This document shows positions 1 through 7,524 of a DNA stretch of 24,883 nt, in pieces. The notes under the pieces are model-generated. The model saw only the letters and a program-made list of their open reading frames with translations. It did not search any database and was not told the origin of the DNA. How positions within the stretch are numbered: the first letter of the stretch is position 1; each line of letters starts with the position of its first letter. This DNA is from CALHVX01 sp051027215 (GTDB lineage: Bacteria > Pseudomonadota > Gammaproteobacteria > Pseudomonadales > Azotimanducaceae), in assembly GCA_051027215.1 (NCBI GenBank), contig JBPCXR010000302.1, positions 1 to 24,883 on the forward strand, given 5' to 3'. The position numbers and the translations under genes were made by a program.

Positions 1-91
1 GACTGGTCGGGCCGTACCAGCTCGCCTTCCGCGGTGCTGGCAAAAGCCCCGTCAGATCGCGCAGACTAAGCAAGTTCAGCTCAAGGTACGT

Positions 92-2011
92 ATGCCAATG
101 TCGGATGCGTTCATTTCCTACGCGCGCTCGTCGGTGAGTTATGCGCGTACTGTCGCAGAGATGCTCCGGTCGGTCGGCTATAGCGTGTGGATGGACGACG
201 AGCTGCCGGCTCATCGCAACTTCACGCGGGTCATCGAGGAACAACTCGATGCGGCCAGCGCGGTCCTCGTGATCTGGTCCGCAGATGCCGCTGAATCCGA
301 CTGGGTGATGTCAGAGGCCGAGCGAGCTCGCGGCGCTCACAAGCTCGTGCAAATCCGCGTGGACGATACGCGGCTACCTATGCCCTTTGACCAGATTCAG
401 TGCGCCGACCTCCGAGATTGGACCGACGACCCAGATGCTGCGGCCTGGACAGGTGTCCTTCGCGGCATTGCAGATCTGGTGGAGCCAGGAGCGTCGGATT
501 CACCAGCTAAAAGAAAACGCAATGCTGCGGAAACGGGACCGCTATTGGCGATTCTGGCGTTCGAAAATCTATCGGACGACCCTGAGATGGTTTACTTCTC
601 GGATGGTCTCTCCGAGGAGATCCAGCAAACCGTATCGCAGGGCACGGACCTGAGAGTCATTGGCCGAGCCTCCAGCTTTCAGTTCCGAGGCGCGGAAAAG
701 GCGGCAAGTAACGTCGCTTCAAAATTGGGTGCTACCCACGTTCTAGACGGTGCTGTCAGGCGCAGCAACAACCGAGTGCGGATCTCTGCTCAACTCGTCG
801 CGTGCGCTGTCGAGACCACCCTCTGGTCCGACCGATTCGAGGGCGATTTGACCGACGTGTTCGCGCTGCAAGACGAGATTGCCGCGGCGGTGGCCTCCGC
901 CTTGAGGCGCGAGTTCGATGGGGATTCGCGGTCGGCACTTGATACCCTGACGTACGATCTGTATTTGAAGGCAAAAGCCCTGCAACCGAAAAGTATGAAC
1001 CTCACAGATAGAGTGCAGGCGAACCTTGCTCGAATAGCGATGCTGGAGGAAGTGGTTAGCTCGGCTCCGGACTTTTCGCCAGCGTTGGCTGCACTCGCGT
1101 TATGCCGCGCCCAGAGCCTGCGGACTTTCGGCCGTTCGCACTTCCCGGCCGTCACGCTCGACAGTGTCGTTGATACAGCAAGATCCGCACTTGAACTTGA
1201 TTCTGGCCTGGGCGTTGCGTATCAGGCGCTCAGCTGGGTCGAGCCATCGTCGAGCTATGGCGCGCGCGAGTCTTTGCAACGACAGGCTTTGGCCGTTGCG
1301 CCGAACGATGCCGACGTACTCCATTCGATGGCCGAGTTCTGCCACAGCGTCGGTTTCATGAGGGAACGGCTGAGATTCGTCGAACGGGCCTGGCGATTGG
1401 ATCCAGTGAGTTACGCGGTTTCGTACGCAAAGGCACTCGACCATTTAGGGCGCTACGACGAGGCGGTCAACCTGTGGAATCAGGTGCTGGCGGAACACCC
1501 CGATGAAGAATCGACGATGCAGGGTGCAATCAACGCTGCCGCTGCAACCGCTGACTGGGAGCGCCTGGATATGCTCGTGAATTCGGCCATAGACAAAGGA
1601 ATGGACAGCGACGTGTTTTGGACGTACGTCAATCACAACCGCAACCTGCGAACTCTAGAGCCCGAGTACGCCGCAAGACATATACGCGTGGGCAAGGAAG
1701 CGTTGGCGCAATACGGCACGTTTCCGCTTTCATATCCGTGCTCGTTAGCCCGCATGGGATTGGCGGACGAAGCCTTTGAGATGCTGGAGGTCGCGTCGTT
1801 CGACAAGATGTTAGATTTCACCCTGTTCGAAGGGGTCGATGGGGCGATCTTCAGGCATGAGAATCGCGCGCTCACACTGGACCGGCGTTTTGTAAGTCTA
1901 TGTGCGAAGCTCGGACTTTGTGCTTATTGGTTCAGTGCCGGGCGGTGGCCTGACTGTGCTGACCAGGTACCCTACGACTTTAGAACTGAAGCGCGCCGCT
2001 TGATGACATAA
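92..2011 (+). CDS. TIR domain protein with TolB/FlgO-like domain and TPR region
   Basis: A 639-residue protein. Residues 4-125 form a TIR domain: it opens DAFISYARSS and has the W71-x3-E75 motif at the position of the catalytic glutamate of NAD-cleaving TIR domains. Residues 151-270 match the TolB/FlgO-like domain often seen in adenylate-cyclase-related proteins (LAILAFENLSDDPE, then FSDGLSEEI, a VLDGAVRR stretch and FALQDEI). The rest, about 280-560, is helical and TPR-like (for example LGRYDEAVNLWNQVL). There is no cyclase domain, no membrane segment and no signal peptide, so it should be cytosolic. The ATG at 92 has AAGG five bases upstream; an ATG two codons later is possible. TIR domains act in protein-protein signalling or as NADases. 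The TPR part probably binds a partner. No adjacent gene looks like an effector or defence partner. The domain calls are firm; the role is unknown. Confidence 0.88.
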   Translation: MPMSDAFISYARSSVSYARTVAEMLRSVGYSVWMDDELPAHRNFTRVIEEQLDAASAVLVIWSADAAESDWVMSEAERARGAHKLVQIRVDDTRLPMPFDQIQCADLRDWTDDPDAAAWTGVLRGIADLVEPGASDSPAKRKRNAAETGPLLAILAFENLSDDPEMVYFSDGLSEEIQQTVSQGTDLRVIGRASSFQFRGAEKAASNVASKLGATHVLDGAVRRSNNRVRISAQLVACAVETTLWSDRFEGDLTDVFALQDEIAAAVASALRREFDGDSRSALDTLTYDLYLKAKALQPKSMNLTDRVQANLARIAMLEEVVSSAPDFSPALAALALCRAQSLRTFGRSHFPAVTLDSVVDTARSALELDSGLGVAYQALSWVEPSSSYGARESLQRQALAVAPNDADVLHSMAEFCHSVGFMRERLRFVERAWRLDPVSYAVSYAKALDHLGRYDEAVNLWNQVLAEHPDEESTMQGAINAAAATADWERLDMLVNSAIDKGMDSDVFWTYVNHNRNLRTLEPEYAARHIRVGKEALAQYGTFPLSYPCSLARMGLADEAFEMLEVASFDKMLDFTLFEGVDGAIFRHENRALTLDRRFVSLCAKLGLCAYWFSAGRWPDCADQVPYDFRTEARRLMT

Positions 2012-2150
2012 CCGAGCGACCTGCTTTCCAAACGAATCCTGAAATCACAGATGGGTCCGTCGATCTCCGGTACTGAGCGGCAGCCTTCCCGTTAGCTGAT
2101 CTTCTAAGCCCTGCTTGCCATGAGTGCTTTCGGCCACAAGCAGACATCCG

Positions 2151-2702
2151 TCACCTGTTTTCGTCATCTAGTCCCGCTGGCTGCAGGCCCTCTCTGATCG
2201 TGGAAAAGTAGTCAGCCGTATGATCAGAGGCATCTAGAAGGCTCTGTTCGATGACCTCACGAAGTGCGGGAGGCAGACCAATTTCCCCGCCTTCCTCCTT
2301 ATATCGCTCCCACCAAGAACGAGCATAGGGGTTTCCTAAGATAAACGGGGCGTCGCCTTCCGCAAACCAACGCCACTGGTCCTCATCGACGAACCCATCG
2401 CCCGCGGAGTAGTAAGAGTGTCGCCATCGCATATAGTGCAAATAGATGTAAGCGTCCATAACTCTCTGTTCAGAGAGGGTCAGGTCGCTGGGGCTTTCAA
2501 TCGACTTTGCCCACATCAATGCAGGATTTTCGCCCATCATTGCTAATTCGGACTGTAGCAGAGACTCTTGGGCACTCGTGTTCATTTGGGCTTTGATCGC
2601 ACTAGTGTTTTGGTTGATTTGAATGCCGACCAGCAGAAGCCCACCGAGGATTCCAATGTTCGCACCAACCTGTACCCAATTGCTTACCTTGTGTGTATCC
2701 AT
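2151..2702 (-). CDS. Hypothetical membrane-anchored protein
   Basis: A 183-residue protein I cannot assign to a named family. After a short N-terminus (MDTHKVSNWVQV), residues 9-28 form one hydrophobic helix (GANIGILGGLLLVGIQI), followed by a polar region starting NQNTSAIKAQ that looks like a short coiled coil. The remainder is soluble, rich in Trp and Tyr (MRWRHSYYS, DQWRWFAEG, ARSWWERYKEEGG). The layout is one N-terminal anchor plus a soluble domain. Similar one-helix proteins of this length, beginning with a phrase like 'NWVQVxANxGxLGGL', are familiar from marine gammaproteobacteria, but I know of no tested function. The start has AAGGCGGG just upstream. It stands alone: the upstream gene on this strand (none within 195 bases) is not coupled to it. 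Confidence 0.75.
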   Translation of the reverse strand: MDTHKVSNWVQVGANIGILGGLLLVGIQINQNTSAIKAQMNTSAQESLLQSELAMMGENPALMWAKSIESPSDLTLSEQRVMDAYIYLHYMRWRHSYYSAGDGFVDEDQWRWFAEGDAPFILGNPYARSWWERYKEEGGEIGLPPALREVIEQSLLDASDHTADYFSTIREGLQPAGLDDENR

Positions 2703-2897
2703 CCCGCCTTCCAGACGCTAACCTCACCCAGAGTACACTAATAATCGCATTCTTTTGAAGGCCGTTTGGGGTCAATAGCGGCGGTAGATGCCGCACACCG
2801 TGGAACGTCTGCTTTGGAGAATATCTGGCACTGTCTGCCAGGTCAGATCCCACTTATTACACTTAAGAGGGCTCCGTAGCACTACGCATCGGTCTAC

Positions 2898-4325
2898 TTA
2901 GGCGTTCAGCCACTTCTCCAGCAACCGGTGGTGCCAACGAACCTTAATGTCCTGATAATTCCCTAACGTCAGGCCGCCCGGCGGTTTCGCCGCCTTGAGA
3001 CCACGCTGGACGCGTGCAACGTTCTCTACATCCTGATTGAAAATGTTGCCGAAGTGCTCGTCATCTCCCAACCATTTGATTTTCGCAGCTGGCGGTCGCT
3101 CCTCACCTTCTGGCAGAGACACCATCATCATGATCTCCATGATGCATTTATCAGGATTGCGTCCATAAGGTCGATGTCTATAGAAGATCGGTCCGGGCCA
3201 TGGGGAGATGTTCGGAAACACGTGATATTGAATTGCCGCGGTAAGCTCCAGATCCGTTGGCGGTGAGCCAATATAGCCATGCGCGCCACGCGCCCTTGCT
3301 GCGTCTGCCAAGAGTTTACGAGTGGTAACGCCCTCTGGCAGTTCATTCATGCCCTGTTCCATTTTCGTAGTACCCGCCTCACTTACGGATTCGCCACGGA
3401 AAAACATCTCTTCAATAAGTTCTTGTTCGGTGAGTTCATAGGGCAAATTTGGGTTCGGCATGGGGGGCGCCATGGTCATGCGACTCCAATTAGCATCGCC
3501 ACCCTCATAGATGTTGTACTCGGTATTCGAACCGTCGCCGCCGAGCAGGCCCATGGACATTTGCGGATGGGTCGCCAATACATGAAAGGCTTCCATGAAG
3601 GCTTCTTGAGCCAACTTCCAGTTGCAATCCACCACCTTAGCGCTGTGCGTTGCCTTCCATCGCGTGGCAAACGGCCAGCGTTCAAAGTGTTTGGTGATGT
3701 CGCCCAGAAAATCCAACAACGGCTCAGCATCATCATCGATGTTGATAAACACCAAGCCATCCCAGATTTCACAACGCACCTCAGGTAGCCCAAACTTTTC
3801 TCGATCGACATGAGGAAAATCAAACTCGATCGACGGCGGGATCGCTTTGAGCGAGCCGTCCAAATTCCACGTCAAGCCGTGGAATGGGCAACGAAACTCA
3901 GGTCGGTTGGCCGATTCCAATTGATTTTCGCAAAGCTGCCTACCACGATGCAGGCAGGAGTTATAGAACGCCTTCACCTGATCTGGCTGCGTGCGCACGA
4001 TAATGAAAGACCAATCAACAATGTCGTAAACAATGTGATCGCCAACTTCTGGAATATCTTGCTCGAAACACGCCAGCTGCCAGACTTTGGCCCACAACTT
4101 TTCTACTTCGCGATCGGCCCACTCCTGGGAGATGTAGTGATCTCGTGACAATGGCTCTGAACCCAAATAGGTGTAGTCTGCGTGGCGCAGCTGCCAAGGC
4201 ACTTCCAGCGTTTCTTCGTTCAGCAACTCTTGTACTTGTTTGCCTCTGGAGCGGGTCATTCCCGGCTCAGGCGAACCGCCGAAATCGCTCTTGTGATCTT
4301 GCTTGGAGTTTTTTGCTTCGGCCAT
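2898..4325 (-). CDS. Rieske ring-hydroxylating oxygenase, alpha (catalytic) subunit
   Basis: A 475-residue protein of usual length for the family. The Rieske 2Fe-2S ligands are C124-x-H126 (CLHRG) and C146-x2-H149 (CPFHG). The catalytic domain has NWKLAQEAFMEAFHVLATHP: E245, H248 and H253 sit at the bridging acid and mononuclear-iron histidines, and D432 (FNQDVENV) is the probable third iron ligand. Such enzymes use O2 and electrons from a ferredoxin to hydroxylate aromatic, steroid or other hydrophobic substrates; the substrate here is unknown. GGAG lies nine bases before the ATG. It is the last gene of a minus-strand run with a ferredoxin 70 bases upstream and a 75-residue protein before that, so its electron donor is probably encoded beside it. 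No small beta subunit and no reductase are present in the window. Confidence 0.93.
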   Translation of the reverse strand: MAEAKNSKQDHKSDFGGSPEPGMTRSRGKQVQELLNEETLEVPWQLRHADYTYLGSEPLSRDHYISQEWADREVEKLWAKVWQLACFEQDIPEVGDHIVYDIVDWSFIIVRTQPDQVKAFYNSCLHRGRQLCENQLESANRPEFRCPFHGLTWNLDGSLKAIPPSIEFDFPHVDREKFGLPEVRCEIWDGLVFINIDDDAEPLLDFLGDITKHFERWPFATRWKATHSAKVVDCNWKLAQEAFMEAFHVLATHPQMSMGLLGGDGSNTEYNIYEGGDANWSRMTMAPPMPNPNLPYELTEQELIEEMFFRGESVSEAGTTKMEQGMNELPEGVTTRKLLADAARARGAHGYIGSPPTDLELTAAIQYHVFPNISPWPGPIFYRHRPYGRNPDKCIMEIMMMVSLPEGEERPPAAKIKWLGDDEHFGNIFNQDVENVARVQRGLKAAKPPGGLTLGNYQDIKVRWHHRLLEKWLNA

Positions 4326-4395
4326 TCGCTGATGCTCCTGTAACTGTTAGCTTTATCTTTTTAAACCGCTATCGACGTCGAGATTCATTGTCTGT

Positions 4396-4707
4396 CTACG
4401 CGCGTCTCACGCCCACTTTTCGCAGTCGCACATCGCCGCTGACCTTCGCCTGGCAAGCCAAGCGCCAGATGGCGTCCTTCTTCGGCAGCGTTTGCGCGAT
4501 TTCTTCCAAGCCCTGGGCCTCCCAGGACTCGATCGCAGCGAGTTGGTTTGCGCCATCGATTACCATGCACACACAGGTCTTGCAGGTGCCCTGACCGTTA
4601 CAAATCGTCGGCCAAGTGTAGTGGTTGCGCAATGCAGCTTGCATGATTGTCTCGCCAACTTGGACATCGAAGGAGGCACCGGACGGTTCGACATGAATCC
4701 GCGCCAC
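4396..4707 (-). CDS. 2Fe-2S ferredoxin (plant/adrenodoxin-fold)
   Basis: A 103-residue protein with the complete cysteine set of a chloroplast-type 2Fe-2S ferredoxin: C36 (TICNGQGTC), C42, C45 and a distant C85 (WRLACQAKV). C47 is an extra cysteine next to the cluster loop. The N-terminal beta-hairpin (ARIHVEPSGASFDVQVGETIMQ) is also typical. The start is a GTG with only a weak GCGAG upstream; no ATG fits. It lies 14 bases after the 75-residue gene and 70 bases before the Rieske oxygenase gene, on the same strand, so it most likely hands single electrons to that oxygenase. No ferredoxin reductase is nearby, so a reductase encoded elsewhere must reduce it. Confidence 0.92.
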   Translation of the reverse strand: MARIHVEPSGASFDVQVGETIMQAALRNHYTWPTICNGQGTCKTCVCMVIDGANQLAAIESWEAQGLEEIAQTLPKKDAIWRLACQAKVSGDVRLRKVGVRRA

Positions 4708-4721
4708 AAGCGCTCGCCAGG

Positions 4722-4949
4722 CTAGCGCCGACCGCGCATGGAAAATTGGCCAAGCGCTGTTGCGCCTTCGGCCGTTTTACCACCGACGTGACCGATCATA
4801 TGGTGATCAGCGTAGGTCAAATCACCCGACACCCACTTGGCATCCGGAGTGAATATGCCTGTACGGCTGGTCTTGGGATCCTCAACCTGAACCATACCGT
4901 CGTCCATGGTCTGGTAGATATAGCCGCTATAAGCGTGACGAATGCGCAT
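4722..4949 (-). CDS. Small uncharacterised protein, first gene of the Rieske operon
   Basis: A 75-residue protein starting MRIRHAYSGYIYQT and ending SMRGRR. GGAGG lies seven bases before this ATG, which makes it a better start than an in-frame ATG 16 codons upstream. It has no cysteines, no membrane helix and no signal peptide. Short beta-rich phrases with conserved-looking glycines and aromatic residues (DDGMVQVEDP, GIFTPDAKWVSGDL) suggest a compact all-beta fold. ADHHMIGH contains three histidines close together, so metal binding is possible but not shown. It is 14 bases from the ferredoxin gene and clearly co-transcribed with it and the oxygenase. I do not recognise the family. An accessory, assembly or regulatory role for the oxygenase is inference from position only. 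Confidence 0.72.
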   Translation of the reverse strand: MRIRHAYSGYIYQTMDDGMVQVEDPKTSRTGIFTPDAKWVSGDLTYADHHMIGHVGGKTAEGATALGQFSMRGRR

Positions 4950-5269
4950 ATCCCGTCCTCCAAGGGTTTCTCCATGGTATGCCCTGCCAGTATCCACCTG
5001 TCAACTCCAGTGTTCTCTACGCCAACCTGCAATTCAAATAGTACTCAGATTTGCCGCTTCGAACGCTTCTTCAAACGCGTTTTCACACATCAACATATAC
5101 TCGGGACCAGGTGAGCGCGGTGACCATGGCATGAGACATTTGACCCCTAAGTTTACAGCCACACCGCCGGTTCGGCGCATGGCGTCCTACCGGCGAAGGG
5201 CATTTGCTCGGGTGTTGATGCCACCGATCCTGAGATACACTGAACCCCGATTAGCTAAAGGTTGGTTCT
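4950..5269. promoter_or_regulatory. Divergent control region between Rieske operon and MaoC pair
   Basis: This 320-base stretch separates the start of the minus-strand Rieske operon from the plus-strand hot-dog gene pair, so it must hold both promoters. It contains the possible 32-codon ORF (5034-5132). It also holds a 7-base inverted repeat, CGCCGGT at 5165-5171 and ACCGGCG at 5189-5195. A weak promoter-like pair, TTGATG (5215-5220) and TACACT (5236-5241), points to the MaoC genes, but its spacer is only 15 bases. No regulator gene is next to it. Confidence 0.4.
5034..5132 (-). CDS. Possible 32-residue small ORF upstream of the Rieske operon
   Basis: A 33-codon frame, ATG to TGA, on the same strand as the Rieske operon and ending 84 bases before its first gene. 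The product begins MPWSPRSPGPEY and then has an acidic, amphipathic stretch (CENAFEEAFEAANLSTI) that looks like a real helix rather than noise. Translation signals are poor: AGGGG is 11 bases upstream. That AGGGG is better placed for an overlapping 18-codon frame starting MSHAMVTA, which runs through the first half in another frame. The stretch may be a genuine small protein, the remnant of a frameshifted one, or chance. Confidence 0.3.
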   Translation of the reverse strand: MPWSPRSPGPEYMLMCENAFEEAFEAANLSTI

Positions 5270-5722
5270 ATGAGTTCTTCCTCGGCTCCCTCAGAAGCGG
5301 ATATCCAAGGCATTGTTGGCCATCAGTTTCCAGGTGGTTTCTACACGATCGATCACTGGGAAAACTTTCTGCTAACAGAATGCACCGGCGCGGAGCTATT
5401 GCCAGATGGACTGGCGCATCCGGTAGCCCTGTTTCATGTACCAATACTAGGTGCGCAAACGTCCATTGGTGAGATGTTCGCCCTCGGAAAAGCCGATTCG
5501 GACTCCTCGATCGGCATTGAGAGTTACGATTGGGAACTGTTTCAACCGTTGCAGGAGCAGATGCGCTATCGGGTTGAAGGAAAAATCACAGAAGCTGCGC
5601 GCAAAACCCAGGGCGAGCGGGTGTTCGACCGCATTCAATTTCAGTTTGATCTAACGGACGAGAGCGGCGTACACACGGCGCGTACCACGATTACCTGGCA
5701 CTACGGGCGCAGCAACCTATGA
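5270..5722 (+). CDS. MaoC-type hot-dog protein, N-terminal-dehydratase-like subunit
   Basis: A 150-residue protein resembling the non-catalytic N-terminal hot-dog half of double-hot-dog MaoC or FAS1-type dehydratases. It has the typical early segment (GHQFPGGFYTIDHWENFLLTE), a mid-protein VPILGAQTSIGE stretch and a final beta region (IQFQFDLTDESGVHTARTTITW). It lacks the D-x4-H catalytic motif, which is in the next gene. The two genes overlap by ATGA, so they are translationally coupled and probably form one heteromeric enzyme. This is the arrangement known from the ChsH1/ChsH2 enoyl-CoA hydratases of steroid side-chain degradation. AAAGG lies eight bases before the ATG. The substrate is not readable from the sequence. 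Confidence 0.75.
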   Translation: MSSSSAPSEADIQGIVGHQFPGGFYTIDHWENFLLTECTGAELLPDGLAHPVALFHVPILGAQTSIGEMFALGKADSDSSIGIESYDWELFQPLQEQMRYRVEGKITEAARKTQGERVFDRIQFQFDLTDESGVHTARTTITWHYGRSNL

Positions 5723-6123
5723 AAATTGATGTTGGAGACGAGATACCCCCATGGGTCATGGAGAGTGTTCGCCCAGAACGAATGCGAACTATGGCAGCCA
5801 TCCTGCGGGACCCCAATCCAGTACATTGGGATCGCAAGGTAGTCGCTAAGCTGGGCTATGGCGACCACACCATCAACCAGGGCCCGTTGGGGCTGAGCTA
5901 TATGGTCAACATGTTGCACGCCTGGACCGGACCCACCAGCATCCGCCGAATCGTCATGCGCTTTCCACAGGCCGTGCTGGATGGGGACCACATTGTCGCC
6001 AAGGGACGCGTGACAGCGCTGCGCGAGGCCAACGGTGAACAGCTGGCAGACTGCGATATATGGCTGGAGCGCGATGGAACGAAACCGCCGCTGGAAGGCA
6101 GCGCGACGGTTTGCATCGGCTAG
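5719..6123 (+). CDS. MaoC-like (R)-enoyl-CoA hydratase, catalytic subunit
   Basis: A 134-residue single hot-dog protein with the hydratase-2 motif: D31-P-N-P-V-H36 within AAILRDPNPVHWD, where Asp and His are the catalytic pair of MaoC enzymes. The following GYGDHTINQGPLGLSYMV matches the substrate-tunnel helix of the family. The expected reaction is reversible hydration of a trans-2-enoyl-CoA. Its ATG overlaps the stop of the preceding hot-dog gene (ATGA), which supports a two-subunit hydratase. The divergent Rieske operon raises the possibility of a shared catabolic pathway, but no acyl-CoA dehydrogenase, ligase or thiolase is present here to confirm it. Confidence 0.85.
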   Translation: MKIDVGDEIPPWVMESVRPERMRTMAAILRDPNPVHWDRKVVAKLGYGDHTINQGPLGLSYMVNMLHAWTGPTSIRRIVMRFPQAVLDGDHIVAKGRVTALREANGEQLADCDIWLERDGTKPPLEGSATVCIG

Positions 6124-6197
6124 TCGACGGCGCCAATCGACGAAACAAACCCAAGTACATAAGAGAGTTGCTCACTCGATCTACTCCTAGGGACCGA

Positions 6198-6827
6198 ATG
6201 CGACGCACGATAATCGCCACGACCGGAGTCCTCGCCCTGCTGGGGATCGGTCTCTCAGTCGAACACCTTATCGACGGGGATCACTACAACCCAGGCTTCG
6301 ATGCATATCCACTAACGACGCGATCCCACGTCGTATTTGGAGGACTGTTTCTCGCTTTGGCAATGCTCCAGTTTAGTAGCCGAATTCGGGCGAAATACTC
6401 AGTATTCCACCGGTTCTCGGGTAGAGTTGCGATAAGCATGGGCGTAATTAGCGGCGCTGCAGCACTAATTATCGGTTTCGTGTTTCCTTTCTCTGGAACG
6501 CCCGAGGTCATCGTGACCGGTCCGTTTGCGGGACTGTTTGGGCTCGCGTTAGTCAGGGGTATGTGGCTGGCGCGCCATCATCGATTTGCCGAGCATCGAG
6601 AGTGGATGATTCGATCGATGGCATTGGCAACAAGTATCGCGACGCAGCGCCTAATCTTTGTACCCGTGCTGATCGCACTCGGCGGTACGTTAGAAGTTGC
6701 CTATTGGCTTTCCGTTACAGCCTTTGCGATAGCGTTTGTTCTTCACTGTGCCGTCGCTGAATGGTGGATTCGATCAACGCGACAAACCAACATGGACACA
6801 ACCAATGCCTCGCCACTACCGAATTAG
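6198..6827 (+). CDS. DUF2306-like integral membrane protein
   Basis: A 209-residue protein starting MRRTIIATTGVLALLG. AGGGA lies just before this ATG; longer in-frame starts upstream would overlap the MaoC gene. It has about six hydrophobic segments, near residues 4-22, 43-60, 74-97, 103-122, 140-160 and 164-185. The phrases HRFSGRV after the second helix and HREWMIRSMALA before the fifth are the conserved His/Arg signatures of DUF2306 membrane proteins. Function is unknown in this family; the conserved histidines between helices might hold a metal or haem, which is inference. It lies 74 bases after the MaoC pair and 30 bases before a methyltransferase gene, all on the plus strand, so read-through transcription is plausible. 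Confidence 0.8.
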   Translation: MRRTIIATTGVLALLGIGLSVEHLIDGDHYNPGFDAYPLTTRSHVVFGGLFLALAMLQFSSRIRAKYSVFHRFSGRVAISMGVISGAAALIIGFVFPFSGTPEVIVTGPFAGLFGLALVRGMWLARHHRFAEHREWMIRSMALATSIATQRLIFVPVLIALGGTLEVAYWLSVTAFAIAFVLHCAVAEWWIRSTRQTNMDTTNASPLPN

Positions 6828-6857
6828 AGACTGCTTGCGGCAGATCTCGACGATTGC

Positions 6858-7505
6858 GTGAGACTCGAACACGTGAACAGGCAACCAGTAAGTGGTACGG
6901 AAGGCTACGCAAACGAAGCACCATTGCTGTTCAAGCGCTATGAAAACTTCGAATTCACGCAAGTTCACGCACCGGTACTTCAGTTTTTCCCCAAAAGGCC
7001 GTCGCGCATCGTGGATATCGGCGCGGGCACTGGGCGCGACGCTGCGCACATGGCATCACAAGGCCACTGCGTAATTGCCGTTGAACCAACCAGTGAGTTG
7101 CGTGAGCCTGCGGCATTAATCCGCCGCTCGCAAAATCTTGAGTGGCTAGACGATAGTCTGCCCAACCTATCTAAGCTCTTGGACCGAGGCGAGACCTTTG
7201 ACCTTGTGATGCTCAACGCCGTATGGATGCACCTAGATAAACGCCAGCGCGAAGTCGGCATGCGTAACATCGCACGGCTTACGCGTTCGGGATCTCGAGT
7301 AGTCATGTCGCTGCGCCATGGACCGATTCCGAACGGGCGACGCATGTTTGACGTATCTGGCGACGAAACGGTGCAGCTCGGACGACAACATGGGTTTAAG
7401 TCGCTTTTTAATGCGCATAGCCCATCTATTCAAGAAGAGAACCGAGCCGCAGGCGTATCTTGGACCCGGGTGGTACTGGAACATACCGAACCACAACGGC
7501 GGTGA
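6858..7505 (+). CDS. Class I SAM-dependent methyltransferase
   Basis: A 215-residue protein with a Rossmann-type SAM-binding fold. Motif I is IVDIGAGTGRDAA (residues 51-63, with glycines 55, 57 and 59). The acidic residue that holds the SAM ribose is E76 in VIAVEPT. FDLVMLNAVWMHL corresponds to motif IV and SRVVMSLRHGP to the later strand. The substrate cannot be deduced; small-molecule methyltransferases of the Methyltransf_11/25 type look like this. No ATG fits the beginning. The frame opens with GTG at 6858, and a second GTG at 6873 is possible; neither has a clear ribosome binding site. The gene ends 19 bases from the convergent cupin gene. Confidence 0.8.
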   Translation: MRLEHVNRQPVSGTEGYANEAPLLFKRYENFEFTQVHAPVLQFFPKRPSRIVDIGAGTGRDAAHMASQGHCVIAVEPTSELREPAALIRRSQNLEWLDDSLPNLSKLLDRGETFDLVMLNAVWMHLDKRQREVGMRNIARLTRSGSRVVMSLRHGPIPNGRRMFDVSGDETVQLGRQHGFKSLFNAHSPSIQEENRAAGVSWTRVVLEHTEPQRR

Positions 7506-7524
7506 GCCACAGTCAGCTTGAAAT

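Noticed and set aside
1..69. Open frame at the left edge ending in TAA at 67-69, possibly the end of an upstream gene
   Set aside because: Only 22 codons are visible, the opposite strand looks equally protein-like, and no domain can be recognised.
2825..2841. Hairpin CTGGCA...TGCCAG downstream of the Rieske gene
   Set aside because: A 6-base stem without a T-run is too weak to call a terminator.
3279..3788. 169-codon plus-strand frame opposite the Rieske oxygenase gene
   Set aside because: It is the antisense shadow of a gene with full catalytic motifs and has no domain of its own.
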